The translations under genes were made by a program, and so were the position numbers. 64,000 nt of DNA, from NCBI RefSeq assembly GCF_900168205.1, contig NZ_FUZE01000001.1:62001-126000 (forward strand), in the 5' to 3' direction. Each line of letters opens with the position of its first letter. The stretch's first letter is position 1. The DNA comes from Chryseobacterium balustinum. Lineage in GTDB: Bacteria; Bacteroidota; Bacteroidia; Flavobacteriales; Weeksellaceae. Positions 18,531 to 26,378 of the stretch are shown piece after piece. Under the pieces are notes generated by a model, which made no database searches, had not been told where the DNA came from, and was given only the letters and a program-made list of their open reading frames with translations.

Positions 18531-20525
18531 TTAATTCTGCAGAGACAAATATATTCTCTGATTTTTACTTATCGTTGTCCCTTCAAGCGGAAATTGTTCC
18601 TTAATTCTTCCCACTCCCTTAAAATCTACACGATAGCCTAAATTTTCCAATTGCGGGATAACGTTTTTACCGATTAGCCCAACTACACTTGGCATTTGCT
18701 TATTGTTAATCGCTACTTTTACATTCGGTTCTACCATTTTATTAAGGTTCACCTTTCTGTCAACAAGCATTTCTTTTTCAATATTCTGTGGCGTTTTCAG
18801 GAAAGTTTTACCAGCAATCTCTTTAAAAACAGGAGCAGAAACAGTTCCTCCATAAAAACTTTTAGCCGTATTCGGCTCACTAATCATTACATAACACGTA
18901 TATTTCGGGTTATCTGCCGGATAAAATCCTGCAAATGAGGCTCTGTATTTCATTGGACCAGGAAGCCAATATTCAAATCTTGCTGTTCCTGTTTTTCCTG
19001 CCATTTTTAGGTTTGGCGTGAATATACTTCTGCCCGTTCCCTTTTCTACTGCTTTTGTTAAAGCTGCAGTCATCATCTGAATCGCCTTATCAGAAGCCAT
19101 TTTCTTAACAATTACCTCTTCTTTTGCCTGAAAAATTGTTTTCCCATCTTTCATTATTTTATCAATGAAAAGAGGTTTTACCATTTTTCCTTTATTCGCA
19201 ACTCCATTGTAGAAAGTGGTCAACTGTAAAAGATTAATGTTTGATGAATAGCCATAAGATATTGAAGCCAATGTTGCAGCGTTCCATCTTTTATTTTCCG
19301 GTGTTACGATTTTTGGTTTTGTAATGCCTGGAAGCTCTATATCCATTTTATCAAATAGCTTCCATCTTCTTAAATGATCAAGGAAAATCTGCGGTTTTTC
19401 TGCGTAATATTTTGTAATCAGTTTTGCCGTTCCTACGTTGCTTGATTTTGCTAAAACATCACTGATGTCATATGTTCCACCACCATGACCATCAGAAATT
19501 CTCTGTTTAGCATACGTCCAGACTCCATTTCCAACATCTACCGTTGTGTTTTCATCAATAAAACCATCATCCATTGCCGCCAAAAGAGAAATCGTTTTAA
19601 AGGTAGATCCTGGTTCGATATTATCTTTTAAGGCATAATTGTAAGCATCTTCGTAAACTCCCGGTTCGGTTTGTCTTAAATTAACCAAAGCTCTCACTTT
19701 TCCGGTTTCAACCTCCATTACGATTACGGTTCCGTGTTTTGCTTCAAAATTGATCAGTTGTTTTTCTAAAGCAGAATGCGCAATATCTTGGATTCTAAGA
19801 TCTAAAGTCGTATAAACATCCTGTCCGTCAACTGGTTCGCTAACTTTCCAGAAATCAATTGGTTTCCATTGAGATGAGTTGACTCTTTGCTCCAATCTGT
19901 TTCCATCAGTTCCGGTAAGATATTTTGAGAAAGCCCCTTCAAGACCAGCTTTTACTGCCCCATTGTCGATCCCAATTGTTCCAGAACCGATTTCTGAAGT
20001 TGCGAGTTCTCTTTTATAATTTCTGTCAACAATGAATCCTCCTTTATTTTTTCCTCTTCTAAAAATCGGAAAACTTCTGATTCTGTCGTATTGGTCAAAA
20101 TCTAAACCCTTCACCAAAGAATAATATTGGTTTTTCTTTTTCTTCTGTTCGTCGAATCTTTTTCTAAAGTCAGCTCTCGGTTTTCCGAACATTTTGCTTA
20201 AAGAATCTGTCAACGCACCAATATTATTGCTGTAAACAGTATCTTTTATGGTTTTAAAATCAAGAAAAATATCATAACGCATCACCGTAGTTGCTAAAAT
20301 AGATCCATCTGAAGCAAATAAATTTCCGCGAGCCGCTTTTAAAGTTGCTGTACGATAATTACTGTTGATATAATCGTCTTTAATTTCCTGAACATTGGTA
20401 TTTTGAAGAACAACTATTCTCGCCAAAAACATCACGAATATACATAAAGCAACAGTTGCGAAGAGGTAACCCCATCGCAGTGTTTTTTTTCTTTTGTTAT
20501 CGTAATCATTTTGTTTTTGCATCAC
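18531..20525 (-). CDS. ftsI: Septal penicillin-binding protein FtsI (PBP3-like, with PASTA domain)
   Basis: 664 residues. One N-terminal membrane anchor (about 17-40), the PBP dimerisation domain with the RGNLFASDG motif (about 65-73), then a transpeptidase with SxxK in GSTFKT, SxN in KSSNVGTAK, and KTGTARFE. The C-terminus is one PASTA domain (from about residue 605, MPSVVGLIGKNVIPQLENLG), which binds cell-wall or beta-lactam-like ligands. Crosslinks septal peptidoglycan with FtsW. It overlaps the 3' end of ftsL by 20 bases, so the two are translationally coupled. Confidence 0.96.
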   Translation of the reverse strand: MMQKQNDYDNKRKKTLRWGYLFATVALCIFVMFLARIVVLQNTNVQEIKDDYINSNYRTATLKAARGNLFASDGSILATTVMRYDIFLDFKTIKDTVYSNNIGALTDSLSKMFGKPRADFRKRFDEQKKKKNQYYSLVKGLDFDQYDRIRSFPIFRRGKNKGGFIVDRNYKRELATSEIGSGTIGIDNGAVKAGLEGAFSKYLTGTDGNRLEQRVNSSQWKPIDFWKVSEPVDGQDVYTTLDLRIQDIAHSALEKQLINFEAKHGTVIVMEVETGKVRALVNLRQTEPGVYEDAYNYALKDNIEPGSTFKTISLLAAMDDGFIDENTTVDVGNGVWTYAKQRISDGHGGGTYDISDVLAKSSNVGTAKLITKYYAEKPQIFLDHLRRWKLFDKMDIELPGITKPKIVTPENKRWNAATLASISYGYSSNINLLQLTTFYNGVANKGKMVKPLFIDKIMKDGKTIFQAKEEVIVKKMASDKAIQMMTAALTKAVEKGTGRSIFTPNLKMAGKTGTARFEYWLPGPMKYRASFAGFYPADNPKYTCYVMISEPNTAKSFYGGTVSAPVFKEIAGKTFLKTPQNIEKEMLVDRKVNLNKMVEPNVKVAINNKQMPSVVGLIGKNVIPQLENLGYRVDFKGVGRIKEQFPLEGTTISKNQRIYLSLQN

Positions 20526-20871
20526 TACTGTCTAATTTTATTAACAATTTGTGAGGGTGACTTTCTAAAGTCATTAATGAATCTGCGGCGACTTCTTTGC
20601 CCAATTGAGATTCCATTTTTACTTTTATGAGCTTGCTTTGGGCGTAAGCGTTTCTCGATTTATACTCTTCTGTTTCTTCTTTTAAAGCGTTAACAATTTT
20701 TATTTTTTTGTTGACTAAATGATTACTATAAATCATCGCCATCATTAAGACAAACAACAACAGGAAAAACTTGTAATGAATTTTTATTTCATCACGATTC
20801 AGAAAGTTTCCCTTTATAATATCTATAAAAGTGAGTCTTTTCTGGGGGCGATTTGTTGTTCTTTTTGCCAC
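20506..20871 (-). CDS. ftsL: FtsL-like small division protein
   Basis: 121 residues from a GTG at 20871 (VAKRTTNRPQKRLTF). The ATG farther upstream (20919) would translate an intergenic TGATAAATTATAATTG repeat and is unlikely. Basic N-terminus, one membrane segment (about 40-60, FFLLLFVLMMAMIYSNHLV), then a periplasmic coiled coil (VNALKEETEEYKSRNAYAQS). Sequence is poorly conserved in this family; assignment rests on size, topology and position between rsmH and ftsI. Confidence 0.85.
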   Translation of the reverse strand: MAKRTTNRPQKRLTFIDIIKGNFLNRDEIKIHYKFFLLLFVLMMAMIYSNHLVNKKIKIVNALKEETEEYKSRNAYAQSKLIKVKMESQLGKEVAADSLMTLESHPHKLLIKLDSSDAKTK

Positions 20872-20940
20872 GTTTTCAATAATTGATGATTGATAAATTA
20901 TAATTGATCTTAAAATCATTTATCAATCATTATTTATCAT

Positions 20941-21834
20941 TTATATTTTGATTCCGGTTCTCATTTTAGCACTTCTGGCTCTTGAGTTTTCCTCAATCTC
21001 CTTGTCATCAGGAATAATTGCTTTGCTCTTTACCAGCTCGAATGTTTTTTCGTAATTCCCATAGATATCACGTTGCGGCTCGCCTTCAAACATTCCGTTC
21101 TTCAAGAATCTTTTTACCAAACGATCCTCCAGAGAATGATAAGAAATCACCACCAATCGACCTCCTGGTTTTAAAACATTATAAGACTGCACCAGCATTT
21201 CTTTTAATACATCAAGCTCTTGATTAACCTCAATTCTTATTGCCTGGAATAATTGCGCATAAAATTTATTCACTTTATGAGGTGGAAGATAACTGAACAA
21301 CTTCTTCAAATCTTCAGTTGTTTCAATTGCTTTTATTTTCCTGTGATGTACGATGTCACGAGCTAATTTTCTCGCTTCTCTCAACTCACCATAATAGTAA
21401 AAAATATCCGCTAAAGCCTCTTCTTCATAATCATTGATTACTTTTTTGGCATCAAGACTCTGCATGACATTCATTCTCATGTCAAGCGGCGCATTGCTTC
21501 TCGTAGAAAAACCTCTTTCGCCTGCATCAAATTGATGAGACGAAACACCAAGATCAGCCAAAATACCGTCAACCTTAGAAACACCATACATTAAAAGAGA
21601 ATTTTCAAGAAATCTGAAATTCTGATTGATTAATGTAAATTTCGGGTCGTCGATATTATTTTTGAGCGCATCAAGATCTTGGTCAAAACCGTATAGCTTT
21701 CCTTTTTCGGAAAGCCTGCTTACAATTTCGCGCGAATGTCCACCGCCACCAAATGTACAGTCAACATAAATACCGTCTGGATTGGTCACCAAATCATCCA
21801 CACTTTGCTTCAATAAAACGGGGTTATGATACAT
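20941..21834 (-). CDS. rsmH: 16S rRNA (cytosine(1402)-N(4))-methyltransferase RsmH
   Basis: 297 residues. SAM-dependent methylation of C1402 in the ribosomal P site. SAM-binding motif VDCTFGGGGHSREI (about 23-36), DLGVSSHQFD (about 92-101), ERGFSTRSNAPLDMRM (about 104-119) and the terminal SRARSAKMR, all diagnostic. It sits next to mraZ as in most bacteria. Confidence 0.97.
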   Translation of the reverse strand: MYHNPVLLKQSVDDLVTNPDGIYVDCTFGGGGHSREIVSRLSEKGKLYGFDQDLDALKNNIDDPKFTLINQNFRFLENSLLMYGVSKVDGILADLGVSSHQFDAGERGFSTRSNAPLDMRMNVMQSLDAKKVINDYEEEALADIFYYYGELREARKLARDIVHHRKIKAIETTEDLKKLFSYLPPHKVNKFYAQLFQAIRIEVNQELDVLKEMLVQSYNVLKPGGRLVVISYHSLEDRLVKRFLKNGMFEGEPQRDIYGNYEKTFELVKSKAIIPDDKEIEENSRARSAKMRTGIKI

Positions 21835-21855
21835 GTTATATTTGTGTTTATTTAA

Positions 21856-22314
21856 TTATTCTTCATCAAACGCTCCCATCACGCCTTCTGCAAGGCTTGC
21901 GAAATCATCTTCATTGGTTGCAATTACTTTTTCATATGCTTCTTTATCCCAAATTTCAAAAAGTTCACCCGCACTCGTCACCACAATATCTTTCTGAAGA
22001 TTGGCAAATTGGGTAAGATCTTTCGAAATCTGCAGCCTACCAGCACTATCCAGCTCCACAGTTTTCACTCCAGCGGTAAACATTCTGATAAAATCAGCAT
22101 TTTTTTTGATGAATCTATTCAACTTATTTATCTTATCCATCAGCTTATCCCACATTTTCATAGGGTAAACCTCAAGACATGGTTGAAACACAGAACGCTT
22201 TACCACAAAGGTTTTATCTTCAAAGTCTTCCATCTGCTTTATAAGAGATGAAGGAACTTTCAAGCGACCCTTGTCGTCTATTTTGCATTCATATGTTCCA
22301 ATGAAATTCCTCAT
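21856..22314 (-). CDS. mraZ: Transcriptional regulator MraZ
   Basis: 152 residues from the ATG at 22314 (MRNFIGTYECKIDDKGRLKVPSSL). The earlier in-frame ATG at 22353 lies inside the predicted promoter and operator. Two AbrB-like SpoVT domains with the repeated DxxGR signature (DDKGRLKVP at about 14-22 and DSAGRLQISKDL at about 88-99). MraZ forms a ring and binds direct TGGG repeats upstream of its own cluster; such repeats are present here at 22338-22363. Confidence 0.96.
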   Translation of the reverse strand: MRNFIGTYECKIDDKGRLKVPSSLIKQMEDFEDKTFVVKRSVFQPCLEVYPMKMWDKLMDKINKLNRFIKKNADFIRMFTAGVKTVELDSAGRLQISKDLTQFANLQKDIVVTSAGELFEIWDKEAYEKVIATNEDDFASLAEGVMGAFDEE

Positions 22315-22320
22315 TTGGGA

Positions 22321-22328
22321 CAAAATTA
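22321..22328 (-). promoter_or_regulatory. -7 promoter element of the division cluster
   Basis: TAATTTTG on the minus strand matches TANNTTTG. It ends 6 bases before the mraZ ATG, predicting a very short or absent leader. Confidence 0.5.
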
Positions 22329-22337
22329 TAAATATTT

Positions 22338-22363
22338 TTCCAAATCCTCCCACTTTTTCCCAC
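22338..22363 (-). promoter_or_regulatory. MraZ operator (three tandem boxes)
   Basis: On the minus strand TGGGA occurs at 22362-22358 and 22352-22348, and an imperfect TGGAA at 22342-22338, all with exact 10-base spacing. This is the arrangement (TGGGN repeated every 10 bases) bound by MraZ in E. coli and mycoplasmas. The array lies just upstream of the -7 box, where binding would block RNA polymerase. Confidence 0.8.
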
Positions 22364-22556
22364 TTTTTGACTTAATGTTAATAAGTTTACTAAATATTGA
22401 CTATCAGAGAGATAAAATAATTTATCATATTTGCCGTAGCGGCTATTGTATTTAGGGCATAACAAAAAGAATTGTAAAAAACACCATAACAATAGGTCTC
22501 ATATATTATTTTTAGTTTATATTAGTTATATCAAAAAATTTTTGGTGTTTAATTTG

Positions 22557-22564
22557 TATTTTTG
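22557..22564 (+). promoter_or_regulatory. -7 promoter element of the alpha/beta hydrolase gene
   Basis: TATTTTTG matches TANNTTTG, 19 bases before the ATG at 22584. A TTTG lies at 22541, 12 bases upstream, which is closer than the usual spacing. Confidence 0.5.
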
Positions 22565-22583
22565 CAAGGCTTAGATAGGCATT

Positions 22584-23345
22584 ATGAGATTTATTACAAA
22601 AAAAGAAAAGAAATATACGTTTATAGAGGCTGGAGAAGGTCACCCGCTTGTGCTTTTGCATGGATTAATGGGGGGACTGAGTAATTTTGATAAAATGGTG
22701 AATTTTTTTTCAGAAAAAGGTTTTAAGGTTTACGTTCCTCAATTACCGATTTATGATTTGCCGGTACTCAACACCAATCTCACCACGATTGCAAAATATG
22801 TAATCAAATTTATAGAAACCAATATTGGAAAGCCTGTTACTATCGTAGGCAATTCTATGGGAGGTCATGTAGGTTTAATTTTAACTTTAGCACGCCCAGA
22901 TTTGGTACAGAATCTTGTATTAACAGGAAGTTCAGGTTTATACGAAAGAGCTTTTGGTGATAGTTTCCCAAGAAAAAACGATCGTTCTTACATCAGGAAG
23001 AAAGCAGAAGAAGTTTTCTATGACCCCTCGGTAGCTACTGAGGATTTGGTAGATGAAGTTTTCAGCGTAGTAAATGACCGAATGAAAGGAATTAAAACGG
23101 TGATGCTTGCAAGAAGTGCCATCAAACACAATATGCTCAACGATCTCCCAAAAATCTCCAGGCCAACGTGTCTGATTTGGGGAAAACAAGACAATGTAAC
23201 ACCTCCGGAAGTAGCAATTGACATGCACAAATTTATTCCTAATTCAGATTTATTCTGGATTGACAAATGTGGTCATGCTGCAATGATGGAAAAACCCGAT
23301 GAGTTTAATGAAATTCTTTACAGTTGGGTAAAAGACAAAGTATAA
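22584..23345 (+). CDS. Alpha/beta fold hydrolase
   Basis: 253 residues. Oxyanion-hole motif HGLMGGLSNF (about 26-35), nucleophile elbow GNSMGG (about 91-96, Ser), acid in GKQDNVTPP (about 206-214) and catalytic His in KCGHAAMMEKP (about 231-241). A lid of about 60 residues follows the elbow (LYERAFGDSFPRKNDRSYIRKK). Substrate cannot be deduced. Divergent from mraZ; terminated before engB by a strong hairpin. Confidence 0.9.
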   Translation: MRFITKKEKKYTFIEAGEGHPLVLLHGLMGGLSNFDKMVNFFSEKGFKVYVPQLPIYDLPVLNTNLTTIAKYVIKFIETNIGKPVTIVGNSMGGHVGLILTLARPDLVQNLVLTGSSGLYERAFGDSFPRKNDRSYIRKKAEEVFYDPSVATEDLVDEVFSVVNDRMKGIKTVMLARSAIKHNMLNDLPKISRPTCLIWGKQDNVTPPEVAIDMHKFIPNSDLFWIDKCGHAAMMEKPDEFNEILYSWVKDKV

Positions 23346-23349
23346 AATG

Positions 23350-23380
23350 ATAAACCATTAAGACCTTCTTAATGGTTTAT
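23350..23380 (+). terminator. Terminator after the alpha/beta hydrolase
   Basis: A perfect 14-bp stem (ATAAACCATTAAGA / TCTTAATGGTTTAT) with a 3-base loop, followed by TTTTCT, 5 bases after the stop codon. Confidence 0.85.
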
Positions 23381-23404
23381 TTTTCTAAATAAAATTCAAG
23401 AAAA

Positions 23405-24028
23405 ATGGTTATAAAAACAGCAGAGTTTGTGAAAAGCAGCGGAAAATGGCAGGAATGCCCTGAAGGAACGATTCCTGAATATGCTTTTATCGGACGATCA
23501 AACGTTGGGAAGTCTTCATTAATCAACGGAATGTTGAACAGGAAGGATTTGGCAAAAACTTCAGGAACTCCAGGAAAAACTCAGTTGATCAATCATTTCC
23601 TTATTAATGAAAACTGGTTTCTTACCGATTTACCAGGATACGGATATGCAAAAGTCTCAAAAGTAATGAGAAGAGATTTTGAAAAATTGATTAATAATTA
23701 TATTTTAAACAGAAATAACCTCGTTAATCTTTTCGTTCTTGTTGATTCTCGTCACAGTCCGCAAAATATTGATTTGGAGTTTATCCAATGGTGTGGAGAA
23801 AGTGGCGTTCCTTTTTCAATTGTTTTCACGAAAGCTGATAAGCTTAAGCCAAGCATTTTGATTAAAAATGTGGAAGACTACAAAACTGAGCTTCACAAAA
23901 CATGGGAAGATTTACCGGAAATCTACGTTACCTCTGGGGAAAAGAAAACCGGAACTGAAGAAATTTTAAGTTTTATTCAAAAAACAAATGAATTTTTGAC
24001 TAATAACAGCGTAACATTCAATGAGTAA
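23405..24028 (+). CDS. engB: Ribosome biogenesis GTP-binding protein YsxC/EngB
   Basis: 207 residues. TRAFAC GTPase needed for late 50S assembly. G1 GRSNVGKSS (about 30-38), G2 around KTSGTPGKTQ (about 54-63), G3 DLPGYG (about 76-81), G4 TKADK (about 142-146) and G5 VTSGEKK (about 177). Normal length. Its last 8 bases overlap the start of the GNAT gene. Confidence 0.96.
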   Translation: MVIKTAEFVKSSGKWQECPEGTIPEYAFIGRSNVGKSSLINGMLNRKDLAKTSGTPGKTQLINHFLINENWFLTDLPGYGYAKVSKVMRRDFEKLINNYILNRNNLVNLFVLVDSRHSPQNIDLEFIQWCGESGVPFSIVFTKADKLKPSILIKNVEDYKTELHKTWEDLPEIYVTSGEKKTGTEEILSFIQKTNEFLTNNSVTFNE

Positions 24029-24473
24029 TATTGTTTGGAAAATAAAAAGTTTCGAAGAACTGACGACTTCTGAACTTTACGAAATCATCAAAGCAAGAGT
24101 AGATGTTTTTGTGGTTGAGCAAGACACCCCTTATCCTGATTTGGATGGATACGATCAAAAAGCACTGCATCTTTGGGCAGAGCAAGAGGATAAGACCGTA
24201 TTAGCATACTGTCGAATTTTTGACAGAGGAATAAAATATAATGAAACCTCAATAGGAAGAGTTTTAACCACAGAAAAAGCCAGAGGAAAAAATTTAGGTA
24301 AGCAATTAATACAATATGCCGTTGAAACGATAGAAAATAGATTTAAAACTTCTGAAGTAAGAATTTCTGCACAGGATTATCTCTTAAGGTTTTATTCTGG
24401 TTTTGGCTTTACAGCTACCGAAAAGAAATATTTAGAAGATAATATTCCACATACAGAGATGTTTAGGAAATAA
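24021..24473 (+). CDS. GNAT family N-acetyltransferase (ElaA-like)
   Basis: 150 residues. The segment ELYEIIKARVDVFVVEQDTPYPDLDGYD (about 15-42) and the acetyl-CoA loop RVLTTEKARGKNLGKQLI (about 78-95) are typical of the ElaA subgroup; acceptor unknown. Translationally coupled to engB by an 8-base overlap; a terminator follows 20 bases after the stop. Confidence 0.9.
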   Translation: MSNIVWKIKSFEELTTSELYEIIKARVDVFVVEQDTPYPDLDGYDQKALHLWAEQEDKTVLAYCRIFDRGIKYNETSIGRVLTTEKARGKNLGKQLIQYAVETIENRFKTSEVRISAQDYLLRFYSGFGFTATEKKYLEDNIPHTEMFRK

Positions 24474-24493
24474 ATCTGATTACATCACTACAT

Positions 24494-24527
24494 AAAAAGC
24501 CAGGGTTTTAAAAACTCTGGCTTTTTT
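24494..24527 (+). terminator. Terminator of engB-GNAT
   Basis: Stem AAAAGCCAG / CTGGCTTTT with an A/T-rich interior that can extend the pairing, followed by a T run. Confidence 0.85.
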
Positions 24528-24822
24528 CATTGAAATTATTTTAAATTTTATCATTTACGGGCGAACGCAAACAGCCTACATAATAACGTTATAACTTTTT
24601 ACAATACTGATATATATATTGTTAAAGCATGCAGTAAAAAGATATTCTAAATACATTTCTCAAGCCGTGAAAACAAAATTATCCTTCAATAAATATATAC
24701 AGCAATCTACATTGCACCCAAAATACTTTTTATAATTAAAAAATATAATTCTTATCCCTCACAATATCGATGAGTTTATCTTAATATTGGATTTTTTAGA
24801 ATATAGAAAGTTTGTAAAACAA
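24528..24822. other. AT-rich spacer without recognisable genes
   Basis: About 295 bases between two convergent terminators. No credible ORF, RNA fold or repeat was seen. Confidence 0.5.
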
Positions 24823-24823
24823 A

Positions 24824-24854
24824 AAAGACTGTTAATCAATGATTAACAGTCTTT
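24824..24854 (-). terminator. Terminator of the tRNA operon
   Basis: A 31-base near-perfect palindrome with 15-bp arms (AAAGACTGTTAATCA and its complement), followed on the minus strand by TTTTTTGTTTT. Confidence 0.9.
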
Positions 24855-24859
24855 CTATG

Positions 24860-24941
24860 TACCCCAGACGGGACTTGAACCCGTACACCCGAAGGCACAG
24901 GATTTTAAGTCCTGCGTGTCTACCAATTCCACCACCAGGGC
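24860..24941 (-). tRNA. tRNA-Leu (TAA anticodon)
   Basis: About 82 bases. Minus strand begins GCCCTGGTGGTGGAATTGG, with class II long variable arm, anticodon loop ACTTAAAAT (anticodon TAA, reads UUA/UUG) and T-arm GGTTCAAGTCC. CCA is not encoded. Last gene of a three-tRNA operon. Confidence 0.95.
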
Positions 24942-24949
24942 GTGATGTG

Positions 24950-25022
24950 AGCGAAAAACGGGACTCGAACCCGCGACCCCAACCTTGGCAAGGTTGTGCT
25001 CTACCAGCTGAGCTATTTTCGC
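24950..25022 (-). tRNA. tRNA-Gly (GCC anticodon)
   Basis: About 73 bases. Acceptor stem GCGAAAA pairs perfectly with TTTTCGC; D-arm AGCTCAGCTGGTAGAGC; anticodon loop CTTGCCAAG (GCC); T-arm GGGTTCGAGTCCC. CCA is not encoded. Only 8 bases separate it from tRNA-Leu(TAA). Confidence 0.96.
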
Positions 25023-25032
25023 AATAAAGTAG

Positions 25033-25114
25033 TGCGGATGAAGGGACTCGAACCCCCACGCCTCACGGCACCAGATCCTAAGTCTGGCATGGCTACCAAT
25101 TACACCACATCCGC
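25033..25114 (-). tRNA. tRNA-Leu (TAG anticodon)
   Basis: About 82 bases with class II variable arm. Acceptor GCGGATG / CATCCGC; anticodon loop ACTTAGGAT (TAG, reads CUA/CUG); T-arm GGGTTCGAGTCCC. First gene of the tRNA operon, preceded by a textbook promoter at 25161-25191. Confidence 0.95.
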
Positions 25115-25160
25115 ATTATTATTGAGTTATTTTAAAGAACTTCTTTCGTTTTTCTGAGTG

Positions 25161-25191
25161 CAAATATAGGACAATTTTCTTTACCTCCAAA
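25161..25191 (-). promoter_or_regulatory. Bacteroidetes-type promoter of the tRNA operon
   Basis: Minus strand: TTTG at 25191-25188, 19 bases, then TATATTTG at 25168-25161. Both boxes and the spacing match the consensus exactly. Expected start of transcription near 25155, about 40 bases before the first tRNA. Confidence 0.85.
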
Positions 25192-25287
25192 CCTTTTTGA
25201 AAAAAAAATTAAATTTTTGTGAAATTTATTTGAAACCCTTCTTTTTAAATTTCATTTTATTACTTTTACACCGTTAATATTTACGAT

Positions 25288-25665
25288 ATGGAATTACAAG
25301 GAACGGTAAAGAAAATCACTGAAGTTCAAACATTTGCAAGTGGCTTTCAAAAAAGAGAAATGGTTATTCTTACACAAGAGCAGTATCCGCAGCCCATCAA
25401 CATCGAATTTTTACAAGATAAAATAAATTTGTTGGACACATTGAAAGAAGGAGAAAATGTAAAAGTAGGAATCAACATCAGAGGTAGAGAATGGGTTTCA
25501 CCACAAGGAGAAACTAAATATTTCAACTCTATTACAGGATGGAAAGTAGAAAAAGTTTTAGATAATGGTTCAGAACCTACACAGGCGTCTCCATCTCAAT
25601 CTGCAACTCCGGTTTCTAACGAAAATCCTTTTGCAAGTGACGATGACGACGATTTACCTTTTTAA
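25288..25665 (+). CDS. DUF3127 domain-containing protein
   Basis: 125 residues. The domain (about 1-95, MELQGTVKKITEVQTF ... GREWVSPQGETKYFNSITGW) is a Bacteroidetes family with an OB-like strand pattern resembling single-stranded DNA-binding proteins. The tail is Ser/Gln/Pro-rich and ends in an acidic DDDDDLPF, very like the C-terminal peptide with which SSB recruits partners (D/E-rich then P-F). This resemblance is my observation; function is not established. Monocistronic with terminator at 25687. Confidence 0.85.
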   Translation: MELQGTVKKITEVQTFASGFQKREMVILTQEQYPQPINIEFLQDKINLLDTLKEGENVKVGINIRGREWVSPQGETKYFNSITGWKVEKVLDNGSEPTQASPSQSATPVSNENPFASDDDDDLPF

Positions 25666-25686
25666 TAAGAAATAAAATCAAATACT

Positions 25687-25715
25687 AATCCCGCTTTTTC
25701 AAAAAGTGGGATTTT
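25687..25715 (+). terminator. Terminator of the DUF3127 gene
   Basis: Stem AATCCCG...TGGGATT with additional CTTTTT/AAAAAG pairing, followed by TTTTTT. Confidence 0.8.
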
Positions 25716-25724
25716 TTCATCATA

Positions 25725-26378
25725 ATGGTACGATTAGACGAAAACGCAATATCATTTCCAGACCCCGCACACTATGACGGTCACGAAGGCATCATTGCTT
25801 TCGGCGGTGATTTATCTGTAGAAAGAGTTTGGTTTGCTTATCAAAACGGAATTTTTCCTTGGTTTAATCCTGGTGAGGAAATTCTTTGGTGGTGTCCCGA
25901 CCCGAGATTTGTATTATTTCCCAATGAAGTAAAAATTTCAAAGTCGATGAGAAAAATTTTAGATAAAAAAGCTTTTACCATTACTGAAAACCAAAACTTC
26001 CAAGAAGTGATAAAAAACTGTCGGGAAATCAATCGTAAAGGACAAGAAGGAACATGGCTTTCTGACGAACTAATGGAAACTTTTAACACCCTTCACCGTT
26101 ATGGGCTTGCCCGAAGCGTAGAGGTTTGGCAAAATAATGAGCTCGTTGGCGGACTTTATGGGATACAGATCGGAAAAGTTTTTTGTGGTGAAAGTATGTT
26201 TGCAAAGGTGAGCAATGCCTCCAAAGCAGGGTTCATTCATTTTATAGAAACACACAAAAATGATCTTGAACTGATTGACTGCCAGTCGCACACCGATCAT
26301 TTGGAAAGTTTGGGCGCGAGAATGATTCCTAAAAAAGATTTTTTGACAATTTTACACGAAAACAATGAACGCAGATAA
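25725..26378 (+). CDS. aat: Leucyl/phenylalanyl-tRNA--protein transferase
   Basis: 217 residues. Adds Leu or Phe to proteins that begin with Arg or Lys, marking them for ClpS/ClpAP under the N-end rule. Seen: FPDPAHYDGHEGIIAFGGDLS (about 11-31), YQNGIFPWF (about 39-47), WWCPDPRFVLFP (about 55-66), EGTWLSDELMETFNTLHR (about 107-124), GESMFAKVSNASKAGF (about 153-168). All core motifs intact. Overlaps the EamA gene by 14 bases. Confidence 0.96.
   Translation: MVRLDENAISFPDPAHYDGHEGIIAFGGDLSVERVWFAYQNGIFPWFNPGEEILWWCPDPRFVLFPNEVKISKSMRKILDKKAFTITENQNFQEVIKNCREINRKGQEGTWLSDELMETFNTLHRYGLARSVEVWQNNELVGGLYGIQIGKVFCGESMFAKVSNASKAGFIHFIETHKNDLELIDCQSHTDHLESLGARMIPKKDFLTILHENNERR

Noticed and set aside
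22541..22564. TTTG 12 bases before the -7 box as a -33 element for the hydrolase gene (same spacing at mraZ).
   Set aside because: Usual spacing is 17-23 bases, and TTTG is frequent in this composition, so only the -7 boxes are claimed.
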